Positions 48,306 to 62,531 of a stretch of DNA of 64,000 nucleotides are shown here, piece by piece; within the stretch, counting starts at the first letter, position 1, and each line of letters opens with the position of its first letter. Position numbers and translations under genes: made by a program. Below the pieces are notes generated by a model. That model searched no databases, had not been told where the DNA came from, and saw only the letters and a program-made list of their open reading frames with translations. Source of the stretch: Diphasiastrum complanatum (Eukaryota > Streptophyta > Lycopodiopsida > Lycopodiales > Lycopodiaceae); contig MU831910.1 in the NCBI GenBank assembly GCA_029204225.1, forward strand, positions 33,177 to 97,176, in the 5' to 3' direction.

Positions 48306-49338
48306 ATGTTCAAAATTTTGTTTACACAGATTCTCAACAAGCTAGCTTTCTACACATTACGAATGGCGCCATCAAGAAAACCGTGCTCCTCAATCGACTC
48401 TGTGCTTCTCGTCATTGAGAAAGATGACAATGGACTATGGGTGCCAAGAAAGTATTCAAACAAAATCTTGGATTTCGTTGTATCCATTATCAAAAGGAAA
48501 ATTTCGAAAAAGCAAGAAGACAAAACTATCATTTCGATCTTATTGGAAGGCCTAAATTATGAATTTCATAACATCATCAGAAGGAAACTCTATATCTGAA
48601 ATATTAGTTCAACATGTATGTATGCATTCAGAGTTAAATGTGCAAGGACTGAACTGTCATGATTACAAAAAAAGCAACTGTGAGTATTGATATATTATTT
48701 GCTCTTCTATTTGTTGCATTCTACATCATTTATTTGTAAATTGCTAATCTGATCATTTTTCTATTGCAGATTTATATCTTTCCAATATAAATGAATGAGA
48801 ACCATTTGGATCAGTTTTAGGTGTAACGGATGTACTTCATGCTGATATTGGACAATTGCAATACAAAGGTCGAACTACAAAGGATCTTGTTGATTGTGAA
48901 ATCTTTTTCTATGAATCGATGTATATTCTCGATTTCAAAGGGGGTTTCGAGAGGATCCAGACCATTCCACTACCTAGTTTTAGTAGTGATGAATGAGTTA
49001 TTCCTGATGCCTCAGTTTCAGAATCATTTTGATGTAAAATGTATAGTGACATAAAAATTCCATTAAAGATAAGTACTGACTCAAAAACAGTCTGATTAAG
49101 TTGGTTTGTTTCTTTGAATATGGTTGTGAATTCTTTTGCAAGTGTCGATGTACACAAAACTCCAACTATATTTGTTTGTAAAAATTTATCGAAAAGTATA
49201 CTATTTGAGCTTATGGATGAAGACTGGGATAAGAAATCAAATGGAGATATAGAATGCAGAATCAAAATGTCCTCCATATGCTTTCGTTATCAAATAGAAA
49301 AACAAATGCTCTACCTCAACTTCCATTACCATCAATGA
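48306..49338 (+). pseudogene. Unassigned degenerate coding sequence
   Basis: A 97-codon frame (48306-48599) ends in KISKKQEDKTIISILLEGLN, then YEFHNIIRR, faintly like a gag helix. From about 48825 one frame runs for some 170 codons with three stops: GVTDVLHADIGQLQYKGRTT, then KDLVDCEIFFYESMYILDFK, IFVCKNLSKSILFELMDEDW and GDIECRIKMSSICFRYQIEK. The composition looks like a real former gene, but I do not recognise the family. Confidence 0.35.
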
Positions 49339-49584
49339 TTAAAACTAAATGGGTATCAATGGATCAAGACCTAGAACAAAGTGGAGACTTTCAGAGGAGG
49401 AATATTGACATAATGTACAGTTGTGGACTTCTAATTTGTATTGAGGTGGAGGAAGGTTGGAGCCTGATTTGCATTAGGCAAGAACTATTGCTCCTACAAT
49501 ATGATGTACCCACATATTTTAGATTCCTTTCCAATGGTAAACTAGTAAGTTGCTTTAAATATTTTTATTCTTCTTTAGTAGCTT

Positions 49585-50573
<989 letters not shown>

Positions 50574-51531
50574 TTCTGCTACTCAATCGAGGATGTGGAG
50601 CCTCATGATCCCACATTATCCAGAATTTTGGGTAGTTGGACATCCAAGAATAGTGGTTGGATGCCAAATACTTTGATGTTTGGACACTTATGACTTCGTT
50701 TAACCATATGATCAGTCCAATTTAGGAGATTAAAAATTATGTCGTCCAGTGCACTATATATTCTTTGACAAGGCTTGGGAATATAACGGCCAACAATCTT
50801 TGAAAATTGTGTGATTTTAGAATGCATCAATTTTGAGTTGATTTTAGCATTAAGTGGAGGCCTCAGAATGGACCTCAAAACAGACCATGGAATACTGACT
50901 AATTCTAATTTAGTCAGGGCCACGGAATAGCCCTCGGAATACTGAAGCTAATGTGAAGTGTATACCGAGGCTCAAACAAATTTGCAAATTTCAAAAAGAA
51001 TAACCATTGCCGCGACATTTTTGAAGAGGGAAGAGGAGTGGGTGATGGAATCAAGGGACGTACTTGTTGCCTTTGTCTTCTCCCTTGTTTGTTGATCCTT
51101 GCTCACCCTCTTTATCCTCCTTGCTCTCCTTATTCTCCTCACATTTGAGTGCTCCTCTTGCTTCTCTTGCTATTGCTCTTTGCTTTCTCCTCTTGCATTT
51201 TGCTTGTTCCTCTTGTACTTTGCTTGTTCCTATTGCTCTTCCTCTTTGCTTACTCCTTGCAAAATCAAATGTGGTGAGCACATCTGAGAGTCACCATATT
51301 CTCACCATATTTTATATCTGACTCCTCAATCCCTTGTCAAATCCAATTTTATGTCCGATGCTTGACTAATCCATATTGATTGAAATACATCCGATGACCA
51401 TCTTCCTATCTTAATCCGATGCTATATCCAATGGTTAGTATACTACCAGAACCAACCGAACGTCAAAACTGAGGCTCTTTAGCCAAGGCTTCCATCCGAA
51501 TATTTTGAACCAACTCTCTTCCACTGAACTC
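50574..51531. other. Unassigned frame and a CT-rich low-complexity tract
   Basis: A minus-strand frame at 50603-50923 (containing DHMVKRSHKCPNIKVFGIQP) has no recognised domain. About 51060-51260 is an imperfect tandem of CTTGCTCCTCTTGC-like words. Neither supports a gene call. Confidence 0.45.
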
Positions 51532-51641
51532 TTCAACCGAATCTTTATTAAGGAACTCAAACCAAGTCTCCTTGACGGAGAGGTTCAACCGAATCTTTAT
51601 TAAGGAACTCAAACCAAGTCTCCTTGACGGAGAGGTTCAAC
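51532..51641. repeat. 52-bp tandem duplication
   Basis: Two consecutive copies, identical as far as I can read, of a 52-bp unit starting TTCAACCGAATCTTTATTAA (51532 and 51584), followed by the first few bases of a third. Confidence 0.93.
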
Positions 51642-51718
51642 TGAAGTTTTCCACCGTAGGCACTATTTGGCATCCACTCTCTGATGCATGAAATTTTTGT
51701 TTGACAAGTACTCTGCAA

Positions 51719-52304
51719 TTATCCACTCTCTGTAAAATTGGTATATTTCCTGTAAATGTTGGTGTTCACGACCGCATTGCCATGATAACCTTTAGGAAGA
51801 GGTGGGCAGAAACGTGATCTACCATCTACTACAAACAGGAGCTTGGCCATCTGAGAGGATGCCATACCCAATGCTTTTGTTCGGATGCGCCAGATGAAAG
51901 CACTCATGACCTCGAAACTGGTGCATGTCTTGAGAATGCCTTCATCTAGCACTTGCTTCTTCAGTAATTCTATAGTTTTTGAATCAAAGCACAGAGAGGA
52001 GCAGACCATGCAGTCATCGACGCTGGGAGGATCATCTGTTGTTGGAGATTTGCTCTGATCAATCTCTGTAATTTCAAAGAAAGGATATTCAATTTGTAGA
52101 GGATCTCTGGCCTTCAGTAGTGTTCTGTCTAGGGTAGGCTGAATCGAGATAGGCAGATCTCTCGCAATTTCTCCCAGAGAAATAAAAAATTCACTGTATG
52201 CAACTCCATCACACATGCAGTGGTTAACACTAACTCCAACACAAAATCCACCGCACTTGAATTTCGTCACCTAACAAAAACAGAAAGTGCTGCTTTTTAA
52301 GGGG

Positions 52305-52375
<71 letters not shown>

Positions 52376-52876
52376 GGGTGGCTACTAGAATGAAAATTAG
52401 ACTACATGTACCTGAATTGCTAGCACGGGTTGATCCAGAACACTCTTGCTTTCCCCTATACCGCCATATAAAAGCTGATGGCCATATTCCATATCTGTGT
52501 CAAGATTATATTCTGCCAGTATATCTGAGATACTACCATCTGCTTCTGCCTCAACAAAAATAGCTCCTTCCCCGCTGCTGATAACTTGAAACTTTCCATC
52601 CGAGCTCAGCTTAAACCTTCCAGCTAGTGGATAGTAGTGTACCAAAATCTGTGCTAATGCATTCTGTAAAACGATCACCGGATCAGCAGTGTTGCTTATT
52701 TGGTTCGACTGGTAGAAGAAGACCATACTCACCATAGCGGGAAGTTTATCTAGGTTGGAAAGCCAGTAGATGCCATCTTTTACAGGCGGTGGTATAGATG
52801 GTGCCACAAGCTTTGCCTCTTTACGCTTCACTGCACAGGAATTGCTGCTGCTGGTTTCAACTGCTAGTAAAGGCAT
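51719..52876 (-). pseudogene. BAHD acyltransferase, C-terminally truncated (two exons, 338 aa)
   Basis: BAHD enzymes move acyl groups from acyl-CoA to alcohols or amines in the cytosol. Exon 1 is 52876-52412, starting at the ATG of MPLLAVETSSS; a TTG nine bases upstream is not a likely start. It ends PVLAIQ before a GTACAT donor. Exon 2 starts at 52270 after TTGTTAG with VTKFKCGGFCVGVSVNHCMC, giving the conserved BAHD intron site. The catalytic HxxxD reads HCMCD. IPPPVKDGIYWLSNLDKL, VHYYPLAGRF and LPKGYHGNAVVN are family landmarks and resemble the omega-hydroxyacid feruloyl transferase (HHT/ASFT) branch. The protein stops after about 338 residues, so the last hundred-odd residues and the DFGWG structural motif are missing. 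A third exon or a truncation are both possible; I favour truncation. Confidence 0.8.
52307..52374. repeat. (GA)n microsatellite in the BAHD intron
   Basis: About 68 bp of GA repeats inside the 141-bp intron between the two BAHD exons; on the gene strand it reads as a CT tract upstream of the acceptor. Confidence 0.95.
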
Positions 52877-54589
52877 GATTTCCAAAGGGCAGCTCCAGTA
52901 CTATACTAACAAGCTGACATCAAATGTTGATCCAAAATAACTCGTTTTCCTTCTAATAATAAATCAGCACTATGTAGGAATATCTACAATCTTATAAAGT
53001 AATCTGATGGAATTATGGCTTGGAATAACTTTCAGTATTTGTAGTCTCCTATGGAATTATTCAGCAAGAACACTTTCATTTTAAGAAAAATACAAAAAAG
53101 TTTGCCTGCCCCCAAGATTCAATCCACTCCAAAGGATCAGCTTTTCTCCAAATTGACAGATTTCAAAGAATCTTTGACGGACGTTGAGTTCCAATAAGTC
53201 CATAGTTGTTTTATATTCTAAAAACTTTTATACTTTGGTAAGATATTTACAAGATCCTCTAAAATATTCCATCACCTTCTTGCCCAAGTATAAAAGAGGA
53301 GCATCTTATGTCATCACTTCTTAGTCTTGGAAACACAAAGTCAAAAACATGGATCTATTTCTTGCACCTCTTATTGAGGAATATTTAAAAAAATTTGTGG
53401 ACGGGAATCCGAGTCAATGACATCTTGTATCCTTTGCAAGACATAAATCATATGATGCATTGCATTATAATGTGAACAATGCTTGACTATCCATGATAAA
53501 GTCAATGTTCAACTAACCTAACTACAAGTTCACATGCAGAATCTGAGTTGCAGCGGAACGCGATCCGGGAGGAATTCGTTTCGGATCAGGCGTTCCGAAT
53601 TGTGGATGTTCTGGGACCAAAAACGCTCTCGGAATGCGTTAAAAAAGTTGCAAATTTTTTTATGTAGGCCGCGAGCAAGCAGTTCGTGGACCACATAAAA
53701 AAATTTGCCTTCTTAGAGTTGGAGATTGAGAGAGAGTGATGGTGAGGGGGTGATGGTGGATTGTGGCCCAGCGTGGAGCATCGATTGGAGCGTGATCAAG
53801 ACGGTGGCAGCGACGAGGCGGTGGCATTTGTCTCAAAAAAGGTTTTAGATAAGTTTTGACTTCAAATCTTGGTAGCTCATAGCCGTAGGCAACATAATGG
53901 AGTGGTTTTTGGTTTCAAAGCATCTATATTGACATACTCATGCTGGCTAATGAATAATTCATCTCCAGCACAAACCATCACATACGTACATTTAACGAAT
54001 CTAGTAAAACAATCTTCCATGCCATTGTTACACTCTTCAAAAATACAATTTTTTTAGCTAGGAAAACCATAAGAACTATTAATATATCCTGCTATATTTC
54101 CAAATTCAAATGGCCTTAATCCATCAACTTGCCATGTCCCAACAACTTGCCCTGATCTTCTCTTTCTCTTGTGGAGCATGCATTTGAATGTAAACCATAT
54201 ATTTGCATCCTCCAATAATGTCTGCATAAAGCATGCCAATCACCCCAATTGTACTCAGGGCCTCCATACACCATGAGTGTGACATAACTACCTGGAGGCA
54301 CATCCACATGAGTGTGGATATACAAACTTAGGCCGGCATCTGGATATCATAAGCTAGGCAAGAGCTGATAGGTTTGATTCCAGTATTGAAATGTATCACC
54401 TACTCTAGGGAAAGCAACGGACTCTGGCCAACATCCAAATCGTACATGGTTGAACGGTTTTTGGGTGGCAAATAGGTGTGGTGGGACAATACCTATGGTG
54501 TCGGGTATTTGGTCCAAAATAGTGGCACTCACATCACGAATACGCAAAGTTTTAATCTTTTTATTTAATTTGTCTCCGATGATGTGTTC
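52877..54589. other. No assigned gene; BAHD upstream region and unassigned frames
   Basis: The first several hundred bases are the presumed promoter side of the BAHD gene; I see no certain TATA box. At 54054-54547 consecutive minus-strand frames (VRFGCWPESVAFPRVGDTFQ, DVPPGSYVTLMVYGGPEYNW) read like protein, with shifts between them, but I cannot assign them. Confidence 0.4.
53650..53708. repeat. Perfect 16-bp stem hairpin
   Basis: GCAAATTTTTTTATGT (53650-53665) and its exact reverse complement ACATAAAAAAATTTGC (53693-53708) flank a 27-nt, GC-richer loop. Confidence 0.85.
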
Positions 54590-54639
54590 TATCTACAGGA
54601 GGACGGTCCATAGTATCAATGGAAAAAAATTTGGAGGGG

Positions 54640-57600
54640 CTCTCAATGGGTGATTCCATCACATTTTCATTAACCCCCACTCCTTGTACGAAGGTGCACA
54701 AATGTCAAATTTGGGAGCTTGTTTGCTACTTTTGGACTTGCAAACTAAGTACGGGTGGTCGGATGCGAGCATCACGGAGTTCTTTGGGTAAGCTTGCTAG
54801 CTTTTTGTGTGTTATAGACAAATTGCTCTAATCTTGTTTTATTTTTAATTCATGCGTTGCAAGAAACTATATATAACTAATTACATAAATATATATTTTG
54901 TCGCAGTTTGCTCAGGAAAATGTTGCCCCCAAATAACACCACGGCGGCGTCTCAACAAGAAGCCAAGAAAATGATATCCGCAGTTGGCATGGATTACAAG
55001 AGTATTCATGCATGTCCCAATGATTGCATCTTATATCTAGATGAGTTTGAGGAGGCAAGCATGCGTCCATGCTGTGGGGAACACCACTACAGGCAAGATT
55101 TATAAGGAGCAACCAAACCCGCCAAGGTGGTAAGACATTTTCCCATCATACCCAGGATACGCCACATGTTTAAGTGTAATTCCATTGCGGAGCTAATGAC
55201 ATGGCATTCGAGCAATCGTTCATCAGATGATACTATGAGGATCTCTGCCGATTCTCCAACATGGAAGCACGTGGATGCTACCTGGCATGAGTTGAGGGAT
55301 GAGCCTCGGCATTTGCATTTGGGGTTGGCCATGGATGGTGTGAATCCATTCGGTTTGTGCTCCACATCATGGTCCACTTGGCCGTTTGTCTTTGTAAACT
55401 ACAACATCTCCCCTTGGCTAAGTATAAAGAAGGGGCAACTAATGCTCGCCCTTCTTATCCCGGAAAAATACAAGGTAAAAAATATGGACGTGTATATGGC
55501 TCCCTTGATAGATGAGCTAAAGATTCTATGGCAAGGAGTTCAAGTGAGCGATATATCAATACCACTGAGACAAAGAGATTTTGTGGTAAACGGCATCTTG
55601 ATGTGGACGATGCACGACTTTCCTGGATATGGGGAATGTTGAGGTGAAATGTCCTTGCTATTGGTTTGATTCATGCTATTATATTAAATTTTATGTGCAT
55701 CCACAAATTTATTTCAATTCGAACATTTGACCCATGATTAACTAGGTTGTTTTGTCTCAATGTAGGGCTCGAAACTAGTGGTTACAATGTGTGCCCCGTT
55801 TGCGGCGAGTATTTGCAAGCACGCCACTCACAACGTCTGTGAAAGATGGTTTATGAGGGCCACACTCGACACCTTCCACCTGATCACCCTATGCGTGATG
55901 GGCTTGTTGGTCAACGTCCTCATTCCATGAAGGTACAATACATATTTGGGCCAATTAATGGTACATGTCATTGATTTATTTTATGATTACTCTCTTTATA
56001 TTCTTGTAACGATATATAATCTGCATTAAATGTGTGTGTTTGTTTGTTAATATTGTAGGCAAGTGATTGGTTTCAGATTTGGAGATCCAATCAAGATCTA
56101 GGGCAACTCCCTTCCGACATGAAGAGGTTATCAATATTTCATGAACTCCCATATTGGGGGGAATTGTTGATAGACCATCTTTTGGACCCGATGCACATAT
56201 TCAAGAATGTCGGGAGCACGATTTGGGAGCACTTGACCGGGTCGAAAGATAAAAAAGATGCACAAGATGACTTAAAAGAAGTGGGAAAGATGGCCAGTTT
56301 ATGGCCACAAACGGTGGGGATTTCGATTGTCCTACCAAAGGCCCCATGGATCTTCTCAAAGAGAGAAGAGACTATTGTAAAGAGGGAAATAGTCTCTTTT
56401 CGAACTCCGACAGGACACATGCAATGCCTAAAGGGTGCCTTCACAAGGGACAACAAGCTAAGTGGACTAAAGTCTCATGACTGGCATAAATTTTTACAGG
56501 TTGGCGTGGCATGTTTTTTGACTTTTCTTCCACCTCAACGTTGTCGATTACATTTTATAGCATGTCTTGTGATTTCATGATGATCTCATTGCGCATATAT
56601 GTATCTCAATGACCAAATTGTTTTTGTGCATGCAGTTTGTGCTTCCATTGGTGTTGAGAGGGTTCTTGACAGAGGAATTGAGTGCAATCTACAAAATTAG
56701 TGGTTTGGTAACATATGGTGAATGCGCATGCGATTTATTTCATTTTTTCTTGGGGTGATTCAAGATGATGATCTTACTAACGTGTATGTCATTGTTGTTT
56801 CTCTTTCTTATGAAGATACATTTCATCCAAAGAGATACCACTGGCATCCATTGAGGCAACAAGACAAAGCTCCATCGAGACAACATGTTTGATCGAGAAG
56901 CACTTTCCCACATACATTCTCACCATTCAAATGCATCTCATTGTGCATTTGGTAGATGAGGTGGCCATTGCGGGTACATCATATACTTGCGTCAATTACC
57001 TATTCTTAGTCCATGCTAGACTATTGCTATTGTGGTAATTCCCACGTTCTCTCACTAACATTGATTCAATTTTTTTAATTCAGGCATTGTCCATAGCCAT
57101 TGGATGCTTTTCTTGGAACGATTCATGAAACAATTGAAAGGCTTCATAAGACAAAGAGCAAGGCCTGAGAGTAGCATGGCGGAAGGATGGCTAGTGCAAG
57201 AGTCCATGGTTTACATAGCGATCCTTCTATTCCTCATCTTTGGGATAAGAAAGATGATGAGCATGTCGTTGGGGAGGTTCCTCAAGGAAAAGGAGCGATC
57301 ATGAGAATGAGTGAGTCCTTCGGGGAGAAGGTAAATAAGTTTTGCATTCTTAATAGTGAGGAAATACAAAAGTGGATTTTGCTCTACGAAGAGGCCAAGG
57401 CTCGTAGACAAACCGCTCGAGCCACTTTCAGGAGTGGGCATAGAAGACAACCATACCCACCTGACCTCGCCCTTCTACCCAAGGACATGACGTTTGATTT
57501 TTGGCTGTGTGATGCACTTAGAGAAGCCTCGGCAAACAACTAGGAAGTAACAGAGAGAAAGCGGGAATATGCAAGGGGGTGTGATTTACATGTAAGCTAT

Positions 57601-58640
57601 GATGATCAACATTCACATGTTTATTAATACGTGCAATTTTGTACATGTTTGTTGTATTTCTAACACATTTTGTTCCATTTTGTTCAGTACAAAAAATACA
57701 GTGCACTGTGGACGCATGGACGACACTTTCGTACGGAGCGCATTGACAAAAATAGAAACACGTACGATTGTGGAGTCATGGCAAATTTTACCAAAGAGAG
57801 TTGAGCAAGCACGACGAAAATTTACTCTCTTCTCAACTTGATTATTGTGGGACAATCATTGACATCCTCGAAGTTGGATCTAGGCAATTCAGCTTTTTCA
57901 TATTTGATGTCAAATTGTTCAAAGTTATTTGTAATGGTTCTAACGCAACTGTCAGGAGAGATGAGAGTGGTTATTTTGCCATTGACTCCACCAAGCTTTG
58001 GACAGATCAAAGCAACACATTTGTTTTTCCTCAACAATGTGAGCAGGTACATTTCTTCTATGTCTTCAAGATGTCTATGCTCTTTTGTTGTCAATCAATC
58101 GATTTTCAGTGTACTACAAAAAATGTATATTGTATATAGTAATACGCAAACAACTGTAAAATAGCTATGGATACTAACTACGAGTCAACGTTTATGGTAA
58201 CATTAATCAATTATAGGTGGTCTTTCACCCCGATTGTTCAGATCTCAGATGGTGGTATGTGATTCAAGTCGCTTCTCGAAGTAAAAGAATTTTTGAAGAT
58301 AGAGAGATGTCGTGGAGGACACGGCGCTGTCAACTGATGCACCTCAAGATCGTGATGACAGATTCAATGACACAATTTCGGAGGATGATCATGTGCAAGC
58401 TTCACAAGCTAATGATGATGTTGAGCCTGATGCATCATCATCGGATGTTTCGACGACACACGACACACCTTCTCGATCTCACTTGTCATCACCGTTGTCA
58501 TTAGCTTTTGAAGATCAACTCATTAATGATGAAGCTATAGGATATTTTTGGGTAGAATTAGAGATATACTCATTTGGTTTGGTAGATTTGTCGCATGATG
58601 ATGCAGCAAATGATAATGATGAACCACCAAATGAATGAGT
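54640..58640 (+). pseudogene. CACTA (En/Spm-like) transposase, long degenerate copy
   Basis: This encodes the TNP2-type transposase that cuts and pastes CACTA elements. An exon ending at 54787 (KYGWSDASITEFFG) joins at 54907 to LLRKMLPPNNTTAASQQEAK and HACPNDCILYLDEFEE. After a TAA at 55103 the same frame enters Transposase_21: VRHFPIIPRIRHMFKCNSIA, LHLGLAMDGVNPFGLCSTSW, PEKYKVKNMDVYMAPLIDEL and GILMWTMHDFPGYG. Further exons are VCPVCGEYLQ (55790), MKRLSIFHELPYWGELLIDH and MHIFKNVGSTIWEHLTG (56119 on), a DUF4218 stretch at 56820-57540 and DUF4216 at 57690-58300 (DYCGTIIDILEVGSRQFSFF, then WWYVIQVASRSKRIFEDREM). Several stops and frameshifts make it inactive. I could not find the CACTA termini. 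Confidence 0.88.
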
Positions 58641-59877
<1,237 letters not shown>

Positions 59878-60300
59878 ATCTATTGAATAAACCATACAAC
59901 ACTAATCATATAGCAAGATGGCTATTCATCCTTTTAGAGTTTGACTTTAAAATTATCGTTAGGAAAGGTAAGCAACATTTTCTTGCTAACCATTTATCGA
60001 GGATAGCATCAGTCGAGAAAGTCACATAACCTATAAATGATGATCTACCAGATGCCTACCTGTTTCAAATCAACGCTACACCTAGATGGGCCAAAGAGCT
60101 AGTCTCATTTTTTTCAACATGAGTAATGGACCCAACTATCTCTAAAGTTGCTAAGCATAAACTGATTTTAAAATCTAGACCTCACCTTCTAATTGCTGAA
60201 CAATTGTATAAAAAAGGTGTAGATGGAATAATCAAGAGATGTGTTAATGAGGATGAAGTAGAACAAATAATATCCCTATCGCATGCATTAGAGGAGTTCT
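59878..60300 (+). pseudogene. Ty3/gypsy pol fragment: RNase H end to integrase start
   Basis: One plus-strand frame with two stops reads LLNKPYNTNHIARWLFILLE, then FDFKIIVRKGKQHFLANHLS (the GxxNxxADxLSR end of RNase H, here with ANHLSR), NDDLPDAYLFQI and PRWAKELVSFF, then HLLIAEQLYKKGVDGIIKRC and VNEDEVEQII, the start of the integrase zinc domain. The pattern is that of non-chromodomain Tat/Athila-type gypsy elements, so it is a different lineage from the chromovirus at 5.4-12 kb. It is cut near 60286 by a MITE-end sequence. Confidence 0.8.
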
Positions 60301-60371
60301 CAATATCAAAAAGACCCTTTAAGGAATGTCATGTAGGATATAGAAAAATATCAAAAAAAAAAAAAAAAAAA
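60286..60371. repeat. Solo MITE end followed by an A-run
   Basis: CATTAGAGGAGTTCTCAATA, then CAAAAAGACCCTTTAAGG, matches the terminal inverted repeat of the MITE at 60899-61280 but has no partner end. An A-run follows at about 60355-60370. Confidence 0.7.
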
Positions 60372-60528
60372 CAATATTGTTTATTTGCTTGGGGCCCCAT
60401 CACTCCCCAGGCCTCCCCAACTCCCAATAATCTAACCATAGTGTCTATAGTCACAGTTAAGAACTGTAAACAGTTCGCATTATAAAGCCATAGTACTTTG
60501 ATGCAACTGATTACTCTATTGTTTTTTA

Positions 60529-60768
60529 ATGATGACATTGTATCATCTACATGTGGATATCCCTATTGATTTGGCACCTTTGCAGAGAAGAGGAGGCAAA
60601 GGAATTCAAATATCTGTTGAGGATCATTCTCGTTACAGGGCAGAAGGAAAAAAAAACTTGGATTTGTGGATAGATGGAAACATTATATCCACAAGATTGA
60701 AGCACTTTGACACATCCCACATTCTCCTCAATAACTCATTTAGTTACATGGATACGCAATGGGCATAG
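60529..60768 (+). other. Unassigned frame, perhaps an upstream part of frame B
   Basis: A 79-codon frame contains DLAPLQRRGGKGIQISVEDH, SRYRAEGKKNLDLWIDGN and a stop after YMDTQWA. It lies on the same strand 0.65 kb before the frame B copy and could be an upstream exon of it, but nothing in the sequence proves the link. Confidence 0.3.
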
Positions 60769-60898
60769 TGGATTACTAGGATATTGTGAAAGATTGCAGA
60801 ACCATGGAAAACAACTTTATATGAATAAAGTTCACTTTTTAGAAGGTGAGTGAATTCGATCCTCTTATTGTCAGAATAGAGATTGTCATCTCCAAAGG

Positions 60899-61280
60899 CA
60901 TTAGAGGAGTTCTAAATCCAAAAAAGACCCTTTGTAAAGATTCTTTTTATATTTTTTCTCAATTTCTTCTTACACATGGACCAATCGAAACACTCAAATT
61001 TGAAATCTACATAACGTAACTTTTTGAGTCCACATTTTGATTCCACACTAAAAAAAAATGGCATGACTTTTTAGTGGTAAATCCGAATTTAGCGGACTTT
61101 GGTGCATTGGAAAGCGTTCGACAAGGGCTTTCCAATGATATGTTAGATGACATACTTTTGAGCTACGATTAAAAAGTTATGGCAAGTCAAAATTATTAGT
61201 GCTATAATATTATAATAATATAAACTACATCTTGCACGAATTCTTAAAGGGTCTTTTTGGAGCTCAAAACTCCTCTAATG
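60899..61280. mobile_element. MITE with terminal inverted repeats of about 38 bp
   Basis: The left end CATTAGAGGAGTTCTAAATC, then CAAAAAAGACCCTTTG, is matched by the reverse complement of the right end (61243-61280: CTTAAAGGGTCTTTTTGG to CTCCTCTAATG). The 382-bp body is non-coding and contains a further palindromic piece, GGAAAGC..GGCTTTCC near 61110-61134. No clear target duplication is visible. Confidence 0.8.
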
Positions 61281-61410
61281 ACATTAGAAGAAAATGAACA
61301 ACTTAAAAAAAATAATGAATCATTATAGAAGATAACAATCAATATCAAATCAGAACTAGAGCAAATGCCAATCAATCTTACAATCTATTCGTAATGAAAA
61401 CTTACAATAA

Positions 61411-62531
61411 TTGAAGGATGTGGAATTGGCAAAGAAGAAGGCTGAAAGTAAGAAGCAAAACAACAAAGTTGCAAGGATATTCAAATCCTTTCAAAAGGTG
61501 AAATGCATGTATAATGTCTCTTACGGTGCCAAATCAAAACACCCTTGTTTGTACTTGCATGGAAAATGGCAAAAGATGTTACTAGGAGTACAGGAATTAC
61601 TAGAGAATATGTAGATTCAAACTAGAAGCCTATGCTGCCTATCCCCTTGAGAAATGTGCATGTTTGCACTCTTCATGCAGAAGTTAGATTAATAGAAAAG
61701 ATCATTTATCTTCATATAGTTTTTGCTTGGAATTCTAAGCCAGCATCATTAGCAAAGGAAGCTATCTCTCGATTAGAAGTTGTTTTATCAAAAGCAGAGA
61801 CTTCATAAGGGACATGTCAAAATTCAAAAAGATGAAAGCTTTCAGGAAAGAATGGGAACATGCCAACTAAGCCAAACATAGGAGGAGCAAAAGCACGTCG
61901 TTTCCTATCAAATCATACTGGTAAGGCTTCTAATATTCAACACTCAGTCTGGATAGATATTATTGCTGCCTACTCAGGACTTCGAGAAAGACGGCAAAAC
62001 CAAAGTACTAAAAGTGGATGTATGGAAGAAGCTTGATAGTATGATTGCTATTTTAAGAAAAGATAAATACTCTGATATTGATAAGAAAGCTGTCCAAAGG
62101 ACTTGTGTCGAGTTTGTTAATGCAATATCAAAAGCATGGGGAGAAGATCACATCACTCATTACATGGTTAGTATAAATTCTTCAATATGTTTTCAATTTT
62201 TCATATATATTTGGATCCAAACATAAGACTGGACATTATGATTTTGACATATGCATGACATGCTAAGAGATCATAACAACATTTTTTGCAAACACATATG
62301 GAAGCTTGAGTGTATGGTCATCACAAGGGATGGAGAAGTCACATTGGCAAGCACAAGCAGCATTTCATCGAAATACACAACATGGAGGAACCAATGAAAA
62401 ATGAAAACTACATTTGTCAATTGTTTCAGTGGTTCTACCGCAGAGTTCAGATTCGACATATAACAAAGTCCACACAATACAACAAGTTTAGAAAAGCATG
62501 CAAGGTCATACAAGAAGAGAAAATTAGATGA
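61411..62531 (+). pseudogene. Frame B of the two-frame family, longer copy
   Basis: Plus-strand fragments in order: ELAKKKAESKKQNNKVARIF (61411 on); VHVCTLHAEVRLIEKIIYLH and FAWNSKPASLAKEAISRLE (about 61655-61790); GNMPTKPNIGGAKARRFLSN (about 61855-61920); VWKKLDSMIAILRKDKYSDI to KAWGEDHITHYM (61963-62169), ending at a possible GTTAGT donor; then HDMLRDHNN and, after a one-base shift, ANTYGSLSVWSSQGMEKSHW and the C-terminus shared with 39434-39150. It reads as one transposase-like protein broken by three or four frameshifts. The family name is unknown to me. Confidence 0.5.

Noticed and set aside
51051-51281. Lysine/glutamate-rich minus-strand frame
   Set aside because: Translation of an imperfect CT-rich tandem tract; no domain and no splice context linking it to the BAHD gene as a missing exon.
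54908-58640. An intact active CACTA transposase gene
   Set aside because: In-frame TAA at 55103 and several frameshifts (near 55640, 57240 and 57790) cannot all be introns; the copy is degenerate.
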